Positions 33,178 through 40,926 of a DNA stretch of 64,000 bases are shown here, piece by piece; the stretch's first letter is position 1, and the number at the start of each line of letters is the position of its first letter. The translations under genes were made by a program, and so were the position numbers. Under the pieces are notes generated by a model, which saw only the letters and a list, made by a program, of their open reading frames with translations, was not told the origin of the DNA and did not search any database. Source of the stretch: Candidatus Zixiibacteriota bacterium (lineage in GTDB: Bacteria; Zixibacteria; MSB-5A5; GN15; FEB-12); NCBI GenBank assembly GCA_034003725.1, contig JAVEYB010000008.1, positions 62,001-126,000 of the forward strand, read 5' to 3'.

Positions 33178-36159
33178 TTGAGATTGAGATACCTCGTGCG
33201 ATTTAAACGTAACGTTACGTTCTGTATACTGCTGATAATCTTCGGATATGGGAGCGTGTTGGCGCAGGCTGACTCGACGCTTCCGCTGGGCGCCGAAGAT
33301 CTGACCACCGTGGATTTGATTATCAATTCCAACCAGGTGGTCGGTCATCCATTGCGGGGGGACGCCCGTATCCGTCTTTTCGACGAAAACAACAATCCGG
33401 TCACATCGTACAGTCTCGTTGATTCGCCGTTGGTGCTGGTGCCCGAATCGGGTACGCTGACGCCGGACACGGTGAACGACCAGTCGCTGTTCAACAACGG
33501 ACTGATCAGCCTGCTCCCGCTCGGCATTCGTTACGAGGGACCGTCGGCGGTTATCGATATCACCGCGTTTGCGGGGCTGATTGCGTCGAACACGGTCGTC
33601 GTATCGTTCAACGGGTACGATATCCTCGGGGCGTCGTTTACCGACGGCAGTCCGATCACGCAGATTTTTGAGGGGGTACCGACGTCGATTTCGGTCCCGG
33701 TGCGCAATAACGGTTCGCTGCTTCCAGCGGAGGATCCGTGGGTGCGGACGTATTTCATGTCGGGCGGAGGATCGGTGAAGGTGTTTTTCGACGGAGCCAA
33801 TAACGGGACGATCGACACGGTATCCGTGCTGCTGCCTGATGTGGTCGGTTCGCCGCGCAACGATACGCTGCTGGTCGAGCTGATGGCAGGCTACGGACTG
33901 GACACCACCGTTTACTATACGGCCGACACGCTCTTGATCCCGGTGCAGATCCTGCCGACGCCGTCGCTGACGATCGTGTCGGGCAGCGTCACGCCGGACA
34001 GCATTTACACCGGCCAGGATTTCCTTCTGGGGTTTGATGTGCGGGCCGAGTCGGTCGTGACCGATATCGACAGCACGCCCGTGACGATACGGCTGGTCCG
34101 CGATCCTGCCGGGACGGTGGTGACGACGCTTTTCACGGGGTCGCCGAGTTACACGCAGCCGCAGCCGGACCTGCTGCAGTATCGCAACATCAGCATTCCG
34201 GGCGCGGCGGTGGCGGTCGATTCGGGCATTTATCGCGTGGAATTCGACTATGCCGTGTATTCCGGCGCGCCACCCACGATCATCCGGAACGTGGTGGCGG
34301 ATTCGATGCTGTTGAAGCGGCCGCCGGTGATGCGCGCTCTGGATTCTACGATCGCTCCGATAGAGATTATCGGCGGGGCCACGGTCTCGTTCGGTTTTGA
34401 CGTGTTTCTGGAGGGCACGCAGCCGGTCGATTTGGTGGGATCGCGGACGACATTCAGCGTGTCGGGCGGCGAGTTTTCGACCACGGTCAGTCTTCGATCA
34501 ACCAACGGTCCGTTGCAGCCCGGAGTCAATCATCTGACGGCCGACCCGATCACGGTTCCGCTCAGCCTTGCGCCGGGCACGTTGACGGCCGACGCCGCAG
34601 TAGCCTATCGGGAGACGGGGATCGGGAATTCGGTTCGCGTGGAGACATCGTTCGGCGGGCGCGAGATCGCGGTTCTGACACCGATCACGATTCTGTTAGT
34701 GTCGACGGACATTGCGGGTGCGCCAAACGCACCGTATGTGAACACGGGGCAGTCATTCGAGATAGTGGGGCAGGTAGTCAACCCGTCGGAGCGCGATGCG
34801 ACCAACGTGACGGTTCGAATCGCGACGAACGGCCAGTCCGCGCTGCTGGATACGACCGAGATATTGGCGACGGTTCCGGCGTTTGATACGGCTGAGGTCC
34901 GATTCGACGTGACGGCTGCCGCGGAGTCCAACTTCGCCGAGACGTTCACGTTGACGGTATCGGCGACGGGGGCGGAGGTTCTTCCGCCGCTCGATAACGA
35001 GGTGGTGGTGACCGTGCAGCGTCCTGCGCAGCTCGAATTGACGTGCGAATTCGTTGGCGTGACGGACGGGTATGTGGGGGTCGGGGAGCGGTTCGCGCTG
35101 GTAGTGGCACTGGCCAACAGCGGGCAGGCGCTGGTCGAGCCGACCAGCTATTCCATGACAAGTTACGGATTGAATCTCGGAATCCCCGACCCGGCTACCG
35201 GCACGATCAGGGCGGACAGCACGGTGAGTTTCGTGCTGACCGCGCCCGATTTCGATACGGTCGCCACGATGGTTTTTTCGCTGGACGAGGTCCCGATCGA
35301 GCGTAATACCGGTGTGCCGGCGGCGATCAACGTTTCGACGTGCACGCTGCAGGTGGTGGTGTCGTCGATGCAGCCTGATCTGGTGGTCGAGGCCGTTTTT
35401 GAGCCGGGGCATATCGTTCCCAGGGGGATTGATGCCGCCGTATTTACGTTGTATCTGACCAATCGCGGCCTGTCGGCGCGATCGCCGATCAGGATTGAAC
35501 AGATCGGTATGTCGTTTCTGGATCGGCTGGGCGCACCGCTGAATGTTCGCGCGATCGTCGAGACGCCGACTACCGGCTTTTACGACGGTGGTTTGCTGGT
35601 GACGGGTGCGACGGCCGGCGGCGAACGCCTGCTGCTCAATTTCGCCGATTACGTGATCGAGCCGGGAGTGCAGCGGTATCTGGTTTTCCGCGCGTTCGTG
35701 CGGACCGATGCGCCCGAGGATTTCCGTATCAGGCTCGCCCAGTCCGATATCACGTCGATTTACACGTCGGGGCCGTTCGCCGGCGAGCCGACCGGGGTAT
35801 CGACGCCGGGCGGCGATTCGTTGATTGTCTCCGATGGGGTGACGGCGGTTACCGCCGGGGCGCAGTCTTTGACGATTCGCGACAATCCGTTCAATCCCAT
35901 GCTCGGGCCGGCGGAGTTCTCATATGAGTTGGCGGAGCCGGGTGGAATTGAATTTCGAATTTTGACGTTGACCGGGGAATCGGTGTACAGTCGCATATTG
36001 TCGCCGGGTGATCCCGGGACCGAGACCGGTACGCACGTGCTGGAGTGGGACGGCCGCAACGGCAGCGGAGAGATGGTATTGAACGGCGTCTATGTGGCGA
36101 TACTCGAAACCCGGTCGGACGGCGGGCGGAAGCTGTTGAAAGTGGCGGTGGTCAAATGA
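33178..36159 (+). CDS. large secreted Ig-repeat protein with FlgD-Ig/T9SS-type C-terminal sorting domain
   Basis: About 993-residue exported protein. Signal peptide core FCILLIIFGYGSVLAQA. The start is uncertain (TTG 33178, TTG 33184 or GTG 33196; no clear SD). The body is an array of beta-sandwich units of about 100-120 residues resembling CARDB/Ig-like domains (e.g. PYVNTGQSFEIVGQVVNPSE, DGYVGVGERFALVVALANSG). The last ~85 residues are a FlgD-Ig-like domain: NPFNPMLGPAEFSYEL, FRILTLTGESVYSR, LEWDGRNGSGE, LNGVYVAILETRS and a final Lys. Such tails target cargo to the surface through type IX-like routes in FCB bacteria. The stop overlaps the PorV-like gene, which may serve its export. Confidence 0.85.
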   Translation: MRLRYLVRFKRNVTFCILLIIFGYGSVLAQADSTLPLGAEDLTTVDLIINSNQVVGHPLRGDARIRLFDENNNPVTSYSLVDSPLVLVPESGTLTPDTVNDQSLFNNGLISLLPLGIRYEGPSAVIDITAFAGLIASNTVVVSFNGYDILGASFTDGSPITQIFEGVPTSISVPVRNNGSLLPAEDPWVRTYFMSGGGSVKVFFDGANNGTIDTVSVLLPDVVGSPRNDTLLVELMAGYGLDTTVYYTADTLLIPVQILPTPSLTIVSGSVTPDSIYTGQDFLLGFDVRAESVVTDIDSTPVTIRLVRDPAGTVVTTLFTGSPSYTQPQPDLLQYRNISIPGAAVAVDSGIYRVEFDYAVYSGAPPTIIRNVVADSMLLKRPPVMRALDSTIAPIEIIGGATVSFGFDVFLEGTQPVDLVGSRTTFSVSGGEFSTTVSLRSTNGPLQPGVNHLTADPITVPLSLAPGTLTADAAVAYRETGIGNSVRVETSFGGREIAVLTPITILLVSTDIAGAPNAPYVNTGQSFEIVGQVVNPSERDATNVTVRIATNGQSALLDTTEILATVPAFDTAEVRFDVTAAAESNFAETFTLTVSATGAEVLPPLDNEVVVTVQRPAQLELTCEFVGVTDGYVGVGERFALVVALANSGQALVEPTSYSMTSYGLNLGIPDPATGTIRADSTVSFVLTAPDFDTVATMVFSLDEVPIERNTGVPAAINVSTCTLQVVVSSMQPDLVVEAVFEPGHIVPRGIDAAVFTLYLTNRGLSARSPIRIEQIGMSFLDRLGAPLNVRAIVETPTTGFYDGGLLVTGATAGGERLLLNFADYVIEPGVQRYLVFRAFVRTDAPEDFRIRLAQSDITSIYTSGPFAGEPTGVSTPGGDSLIVSDGVTAVTAGAQSLTIRDNPFNPMLGPAEFSYELAEPGGIEFRILTLTGESVYSRILSPGDPGTETGTHVLEWDGRNGSGEMVLNGVYVAILETRSDGGRKLLKVAVVK

Positions 36160-37970
36160 CGGCACGCCTGTTGACATGGATGCTGGTGGCGCTGCTGGCG
36201 GGAGCGGTCGCGGCGGAGGACGACGCGGGGCGGGAGGAGTTGTTCTCACTCGGGACGGGCGCCCGGGGGCTCGGCATGGGAGGAACGTTCACGGGATTTG
36301 CCGATGATGCGTCGACCGTCTACTACAATCCGGCAGGGCTGGCCCGGCTGGATTTTCACGAGATCAGCCTGTTGCACACGACGTTGTTCGAGGGTACGCT
36401 GTATAACTCCGCCGTGTGGGCGTATCCGATTTCCCGGAATGACGGGATCGGTTTCGCCTTTATGCGGGTGGGGACCGACGATATCGTCAAACGGGTGGAC
36501 GGGGCGACGGTCGGTGAATTCGGTTATTCGACGTCCCAGGCGATGTTTTCATATGGTCGACGGCTGACGAACGGGATTGCGGTCGGCTTGAGTTTCAAGG
36601 CGGTCAATCAGTCGCTCGACAATTTGTCGGACTGGGCGATCGGCGCCGACGTGGGTGTGGCGTTCGACATGCATCGCCATCTGTCGATCGGGTTCATCAC
36701 GCGCAACTTCATTCGGCCCGGGCCGAAGCTCGAGGCGGCCGCCGAGGAGATCCCGCGGGCGTATGTCGGGGGCATGGCGCTCCATGACGTGACGGTGGTG
36801 GGCGACGTTGCGGTGAGCGCCGGTATCGATCTGGAGAAGTACGCCGATCGCGACATGAAGATTCACGGCGGGGGCGAAGTGGTGGTATCCGATCGCTACG
36901 CGCTTCGGGCGGGGTATGACCGGGACAATCTGTCGTTCGGGGCTGGACTGCGCGCCGGACCGATCAAAATCGATTACGCGTACAAGCTGATGGATTACGT
37001 TGACGACTCGCACCGGTTTTCACTGACGTTTCTGCTCGGAGCGCCCAGTGCGGAGCGGTTCGCCGAAAAGCCGTTGCCCCTGCCGCCACCTCCTCCGACC
37101 GAAAAGGAATTGAAGCTCATGGCGTTGCGCGAGAAGGCCAGCGAGTTCTTCCACGTGCTCGAGCTTGATTCCGCGCTGCACTATTATCGTGAGATGCTCG
37201 TGGTCGATCCGGAGAACCGGGAGATCGCTCGGACCATTGCCTCGATCGAACAGGAGTTGAAGAACAAGGAACAGCAGGCGCGGCAGCTGCAGATGGCGGA
37301 GAAGGAAATCGAGCAGTTCGCGCAGCGGTACCTGGCGCAGGCGCGTTCGTTCAAGGAGAAGAAGTACTACGCCGCCGCCGAGGACATGGTACAGCTGGTG
37401 CTCGATATCGATCCGGAGAATGCCGAGGCGCTGGCGATGCGGCGCGAGATACGGGATATCGTGCGGAACGAGGTCGCGGCGAAGATGAGCGAGGCGCGCG
37501 CGGCCGAGCGCGACGGCCGTACGGTGGACGCGATCAACGCGTACAACCGCGTGCTGGAGCTTCAGCCGGGCAACGCGGAGGCGGTCGCGGCGCGGCAGCA
37601 GGCGCAGAGCGGACTGGATGCGGCCGCGCAGCTTCAGCTCGGGGTCGACCTCTTCCAGCGGGGCCGTTATCAGCAGGCACGGCAGCGGTTCCGCAGCGTG
37701 CTTCGCAGCGACAGCACCAACACGGTCGCGCAGGATTACCTCAATCGAATTGCCACGGCCCTTTCGAAACCGTCGACGCTGGAAGACCTTCAGGCCAATC
37801 CGGACATCTGGCCGTTGTACCTCGAAGGTATCCGGCACATGCGCAACCAGGAGTACCAGAAGGCGATCGATGCGTGGGAGAAAGTGCTCGAGGTGTTCCC
37901 GAACAACGAGGATACGAAGAACAACATCGAGCAGGCCCGCCTGCGATTGAAGTCCCAGCGAACCGAGTAG
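36156..37970 (+). CDS. PorV/UPF0164-like outer-membrane barrel fused to TPR domain
   Basis: 604 residues. A signal peptide (TWMLVALLAGAVAA) is followed by a PorV/UPF0164-type barrel (about 25-310): GTGARGLGMGGTFTGFADDA, STVYYNPAGLARL, YGRRLTNGIAVGLSFKAVNQ, ending DDSHRFSLTFLLGAP. A Pro-rich hinge (PLPLPPPPPTEKE, about 310-325) leads to TPR units (DSALHYYREMLVVDPENREI, DAINAYNRVLELQPGNAEAV, YQKAIDAWEKVLEVFPNNED). The start ATG overlaps the upstream stop (ATGA), coupling it to the cargo-like gene. PorV in type IX systems shuttles cargo to the surface attachment complex. The fused TPR part, presumably periplasmic, is unusual. Confidence 0.85.
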   Translation: MTARLLTWMLVALLAGAVAAEDDAGREELFSLGTGARGLGMGGTFTGFADDASTVYYNPAGLARLDFHEISLLHTTLFEGTLYNSAVWAYPISRNDGIGFAFMRVGTDDIVKRVDGATVGEFGYSTSQAMFSYGRRLTNGIAVGLSFKAVNQSLDNLSDWAIGADVGVAFDMHRHLSIGFITRNFIRPGPKLEAAAEEIPRAYVGGMALHDVTVVGDVAVSAGIDLEKYADRDMKIHGGGEVVVSDRYALRAGYDRDNLSFGAGLRAGPIKIDYAYKLMDYVDDSHRFSLTFLLGAPSAERFAEKPLPLPPPPPTEKELKLMALREKASEFFHVLELDSALHYYREMLVVDPENREIARTIASIEQELKNKEQQARQLQMAEKEIEQFAQRYLAQARSFKEKKYYAAAEDMVQLVLDIDPENAEALAMRREIRDIVRNEVAAKMSEARAAERDGRTVDAINAYNRVLELQPGNAEAVAARQQAQSGLDAAAQLQLGVDLFQRGRYQQARQRFRSVLRSDSTNTVAQDYLNRIATALSKPSTLEDLQANPDIWPLYLEGIRHMRNQEYQKAIDAWEKVLEVFPNNEDTKNNIEQARLRLKSQRTE

Positions 37971-38028
37971 TCCACCACCAGAGCGGCGCCCGGCCGGCGG
38001 CGCCCCGAGCAGAAGTACGGCCCGCGTT

Positions 38029-40104
38029 ATGTTTCGTCGTCCCATCAAAGAGATCAATGCCGAATTCGTGGCCGAGGAGCGCTATCTCGATTCGATCCAG
38101 CGAATCGTGAAGGAAGCGTGCGCGGCCGCCGGCCTGTCACGGCGCGACGTAACCGCGGTGCTGCTGGCGATCGAAGAGGGGGCCACCAACATCATCAGGC
38201 ACGCCTACCTGTACGAAAAGGGCACGCTCCGTCTGCGGATCGTCATCTACAAAAAGCTCGTCGCGTTTTCCCTGATAGACAGCGGGCGTTCATTCCATCC
38301 GGAAGAGTCCGGCAAGATCGATCTCGAGAAGCTGGTGGAATCCGGTCGGAAGGGCGGGCTGGGCTTTTACATGATCAGCAAGATCATGGATTCGGTGGAG
38401 TACATCTCGGCGGCCGGGTTCAACGAATTGCGCATGATCAAGCGCATTCGCGGAGTCGATATCGCGGATACGCCGCCGCTGCTGCGGCGGCTGTTTACGC
38501 TTCGCGCGAAGTTCTCCTTCTTCACGTTTCTGATTGTCAGCGTGATCATTGCCGCGGCGTTTTACTTTGTCGATCGTCGGACCAAGGTCGAAGTACGGGG
38601 GCATCTCGAAGACATGGTCCTGGCGCTGGGTTCGACGATTGCCGACCAGGCTGCGGGGTACTACATCAATTCCCGTTCCGACGTAGAGTTCGACGAGCTG
38701 ATCGTGAGCTATACGCGGGCGAACCCGACTCTTCGCCTGGTGGTGCTCACCGACAGCACGGGTCTTATCCGGGCGCACTCGGGCGATATCAGCAACATCC
38801 GCAAGCCGTATGTTCCGCCCTCAGGAGTCAATCCGGATCGAATCGGCGTGCACCAGGCATTCAAGACGGGCGATACGCGGCTGTACTACCTGCCGCTGGA
38901 GATTCGTGCCGGTCCCCGGTACTTCGGGCGCGTGTACGCGGTATATACGGCCGGGCCGGTAGAGGCGAAACTGGCGGCCATTCGTCTGCGCATCCTGCTT
39001 TTCACGGGCTTGTTGCTGCTGGTTGGTATCCTGGGGATCTACCTGCTTTCCAATTATTTCGTAAAGCCGATCGCCCGGATCACGCAGCGTGTGAGGCGGT
39101 TCACCTCCGGTGATCTGGAGACGGAGCTTCCGCTCGAGGGCGCGGATGAGTTTTTCGAGATATCGCGCGCCCTGAACGACATGATGACGCGACTCAGCAA
39201 GGACCGCCGCAATATCATCGAACGCGAGAAGATGGCCAAGGAGATCGAGGTTGCGTCGCAGATTCAGAAGACGCTGCTGCCGGCGGAGTTGCCGTCAATC
39301 GCGGGCCTGCAGCTCGACGCGTACTACCGGGCGGCCTCGGTTGTCGGCGGCGATCTGTACGACGTCTTTGAGATCGGTCCGGGCCGGTTCTGCCTGGTGG
39401 TGGCGGACGTATCGGGCAAGGGCGTACCGGCGTCGCTGGTGATGTCCATGCTGCGTACCGTGATCCAGATTCACGCGGTGGGATCGTGCTCGTCCAAGGA
39501 GACGCTGATGGCGGTGAATGAGTACCTTCGGGCCAACATCCCACCCGGCATGTTCATTACCGTTCTGCTGGCGATATACGACTCGGCGTCGCATCGGATC
39601 AATTTCGTATCGGCCGGACACAACCCGATGATATACTACCGCGCCAAAAGCTCGCAGCTTCAGACACTGAATCCGATGGGCATGCCGCTGGGAGTCCCGG
39701 TGACGCTCGAGCGCGGGTTTGGCGACGGACTCGAAGAGGTGACGCTGGATCTCGACGAGAACGACCTGTTTTTCGTATACACCGACGGGATAACCGAGGC
39801 GACCGACCGCGAGGGCAAACAATACGGGTTAGCCCGTCTGGTGGAGTACCTTCAGAAACGCCTGGAAGCCGACGATCGTGCCGATTTGCCGAAGCTGGTG
39901 GGTGGCATTGTCGAAGAGATTGACGCGTTTGCCGGTTTTGCCAAGCAAAACGACGACATCACCTTCATTATGGCTCGTGTGGTTACCGCCAGCGCCCGAA
40001 ACGGCAGGGCCGGTTCGGGGGCCGTGCCGGAACGTGTCGATACTCGGACGTGGACGGCAGGGGATGGCGACCAGTCGGCCCCCCGGCAGGGAACCGAGAA
40101 ATAA
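38029..40104 (+). CDS. membrane protein with RsbW-like kinase and RsbU/SpoIIE-type PP2C phosphatase domains
   Basis: 691 residues. Residues 1-140 form an HATPase_c_2 (anti-sigma/serine kinase type) domain: N-box AIEEGATNIIRHAY, DSGRSF where DxGxG is usual, and GGLGFYMI. Membrane helices flank an extracytoplasmic sensor-like region (about 164-186 FFTFLIVSVIIAAAFYF; about 326-347). A HAMP segment (FVKPIARITQRVRRFTSGDL) follows. The PP2C/SpoIIE domain (about 425-655) has VVGGDLYDVFEI, VVADVSGKGVPASLVMSML and FVYTDGITEATD. The phosphatase should dephosphorylate a STAS antagonist, and such a gene follows after 72 bp. Having the opposing kinase fold in the same chain is uncommon. Confidence 0.92.
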   Translation: MFRRPIKEINAEFVAEERYLDSIQRIVKEACAAAGLSRRDVTAVLLAIEEGATNIIRHAYLYEKGTLRLRIVIYKKLVAFSLIDSGRSFHPEESGKIDLEKLVESGRKGGLGFYMISKIMDSVEYISAAGFNELRMIKRIRGVDIADTPPLLRRLFTLRAKFSFFTFLIVSVIIAAAFYFVDRRTKVEVRGHLEDMVLALGSTIADQAAGYYINSRSDVEFDELIVSYTRANPTLRLVVLTDSTGLIRAHSGDISNIRKPYVPPSGVNPDRIGVHQAFKTGDTRLYYLPLEIRAGPRYFGRVYAVYTAGPVEAKLAAIRLRILLFTGLLLLVGILGIYLLSNYFVKPIARITQRVRRFTSGDLETELPLEGADEFFEISRALNDMMTRLSKDRRNIIEREKMAKEIEVASQIQKTLLPAELPSIAGLQLDAYYRAASVVGGDLYDVFEIGPGRFCLVVADVSGKGVPASLVMSMLRTVIQIHAVGSCSSKETLMAVNEYLRANIPPGMFITVLLAIYDSASHRINFVSAGHNPMIYYRAKSSQLQTLNPMGMPLGVPVTLERGFGDGLEEVTLDLDENDLFFVYTDGITEATDREGKQYGLARLVEYLQKRLEADDRADLPKLVGGIVEEIDAFAGFAKQNDDITFIMARVVTASARNGRAGSGAVPERVDTRTWTAGDGDQSAPRQGTEK

Positions 40105-40176
40105 AGTTCTTGCCAGATTCCGACCGATACTGTTAAATGGAACCGTACTTCGAAGCCGGTAACTCGTAGACGCGTC

Positions 40177-40581
40177 ATGGATAATATCAGCATATCGTTG
40201 TCGGAAGCGGGGCAGGACAAGTCCGTATCCGAGGTTCGGATCGACGGCGTGATCGATACGCTGACCGCCTCGGAACTGGAAGAGGTCATCGACTCGCTTA
40301 TCAAGCGTCAGCGCTACAAAATCGTCATCGACCTCGCCGGAGTCGACTATATCTCGTCCGCGGGCTGGGGGATATTTATCTCGCATATCCGCGACGTTCG
40401 CGCCAACCACGGCGATATCAAACTGGCCGGCATGATTCCGAATGTCTACGAGATATATGAGCTGCTCGAGTTCGACAACGTCTTGAAGGCATATCGTACG
40501 GTTGACGACGCGCGCGATACCTTTCGAGTCTCCGCATCCGCGGACGGTGGAAAAAAAAAGGCCGGGTCGCGGAAACGGTAA
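40177..40581 (+). CDS. STAS-domain anti-sigma factor antagonist
   Basis: 134 residues. The STAS domain occupies 5-115 (VRIDGVIDTLTASELEEVID, IVIDLAGVDYISSAGWGIFI). By alignment with SpoIIAA, the phospho-acceptor is Ser61 in ISSAG. When dephosphorylated such proteins bind an anti-sigma kinase or another target. The upstream gene encodes both the likely kinase and the phosphatase. The C-terminus is a basic tail (KKKAGSRKR) encoded across nine A residues, which hold an in-frame A-AAA-AAG slippery heptamer. Confidence 0.9.
   Translation: MDNISISLSEAGQDKSVSEVRIDGVIDTLTASELEEVIDSLIKRQRYKIVIDLAGVDYISSAGWGIFISHIRDVRANHGDIKLAGMIPNVYEIYELLEFDNVLKAYRTVDDARDTFRVSASADGGKKKAGSRKR
40554..40560 (+). promoter_or_regulatory. 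in-frame A-AAA-AAG slippery heptamer (possible -1 frameshift site)
   Basis: The A9 run 40551-40559 followed by G gives A (40554) AAA (40555-40557) AAG (40558-40560) in the STAS frame, the same heptamer used by dnaX in E. coli. A -1 shift would bypass the stop at 40579-40581 and continue to the stop at 40857-40859. A strong downstream stem-loop was not evident; ACGGT (40581-40585) and ACCGT (40601-40605) could pair weakly. Confidence 0.4.
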
Positions 40582-40679
40582 CGGTCATCAATAGAGTCTC
40601 ACCGTCCTCCGCCGGTACGTCCGGGCACCACATCAGCACTCCCGCACGCGACGACGATTTCTCCAGTGATGATCCCGAA

Positions 40680-40859
40680 GTGCTCGTGCTCCAGATGGTG
40701 CGCTACGATCCGTTTGCGTCGATCGGCGAAATGAAGCGGGAGATCAACAGTCGTTCGTCGCGTGTGACGGTCGGGTGGTGGCAGGTGTATCGTATTCTTC
40801 GGCGGAACTCGCTGGTATCGCGGCGCGCGCGCTTTCGGTTTGCCCGTCACCGACCGTAA
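40680..40859 (+). CDS. small basic, HTH-like reading frame downstream of the STAS gene
   Basis: The convincing part is about 58 residues: RYDPFASIGEMKREINSRSS, then WWQVYRILRRNSLVSRRARF and FRFARHRP. It looks like a compact winged-helix/HTH with a basic end. No good SD precedes GTG 40680, GTG 40686 or ATG 40695. The frame is open back through 40561 into the A9 run of the STAS gene, so the segment may be the C-terminal domain of a frameshifted STAS protein of about 226 residues. The intervening Ser/Asp-rich stretch would be a linker. I do not recognise a family. Confidence 0.5.
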   Translation: MLVLQMVRYDPFASIGEMKREINSRSSRVTVGWWQVYRILRRNSLVSRRARFRFARHRP

Positions 40860-40872
40860 GTCATTGTTTTTA

Positions 40873-40900
40873 TTGACACTGTGCGACGGTTTCGTACCTT
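40873..40900 (+). promoter_or_regulatory. possible promoter of the GGDEF gene
   Basis: TTGACA (40873-40878, 6/6), 16-nt spacer, TACCTT (40895-40900, 3/6). The weak -10 suggests a need for an activator or a different true -10. Confidence 0.4.
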
Positions 40901-40926
40901 ATGTGTGAAACCTTCTCCGCGGGAGA

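Noticed and set aside
37985-38004. terminator after the PorV-TPR gene (GGCGCC...GGCGCC)
   Set aside because: The stem is 6 bp made of two self-complementary hexamers with no T run, so it is probably chance in GC-rich DNA.
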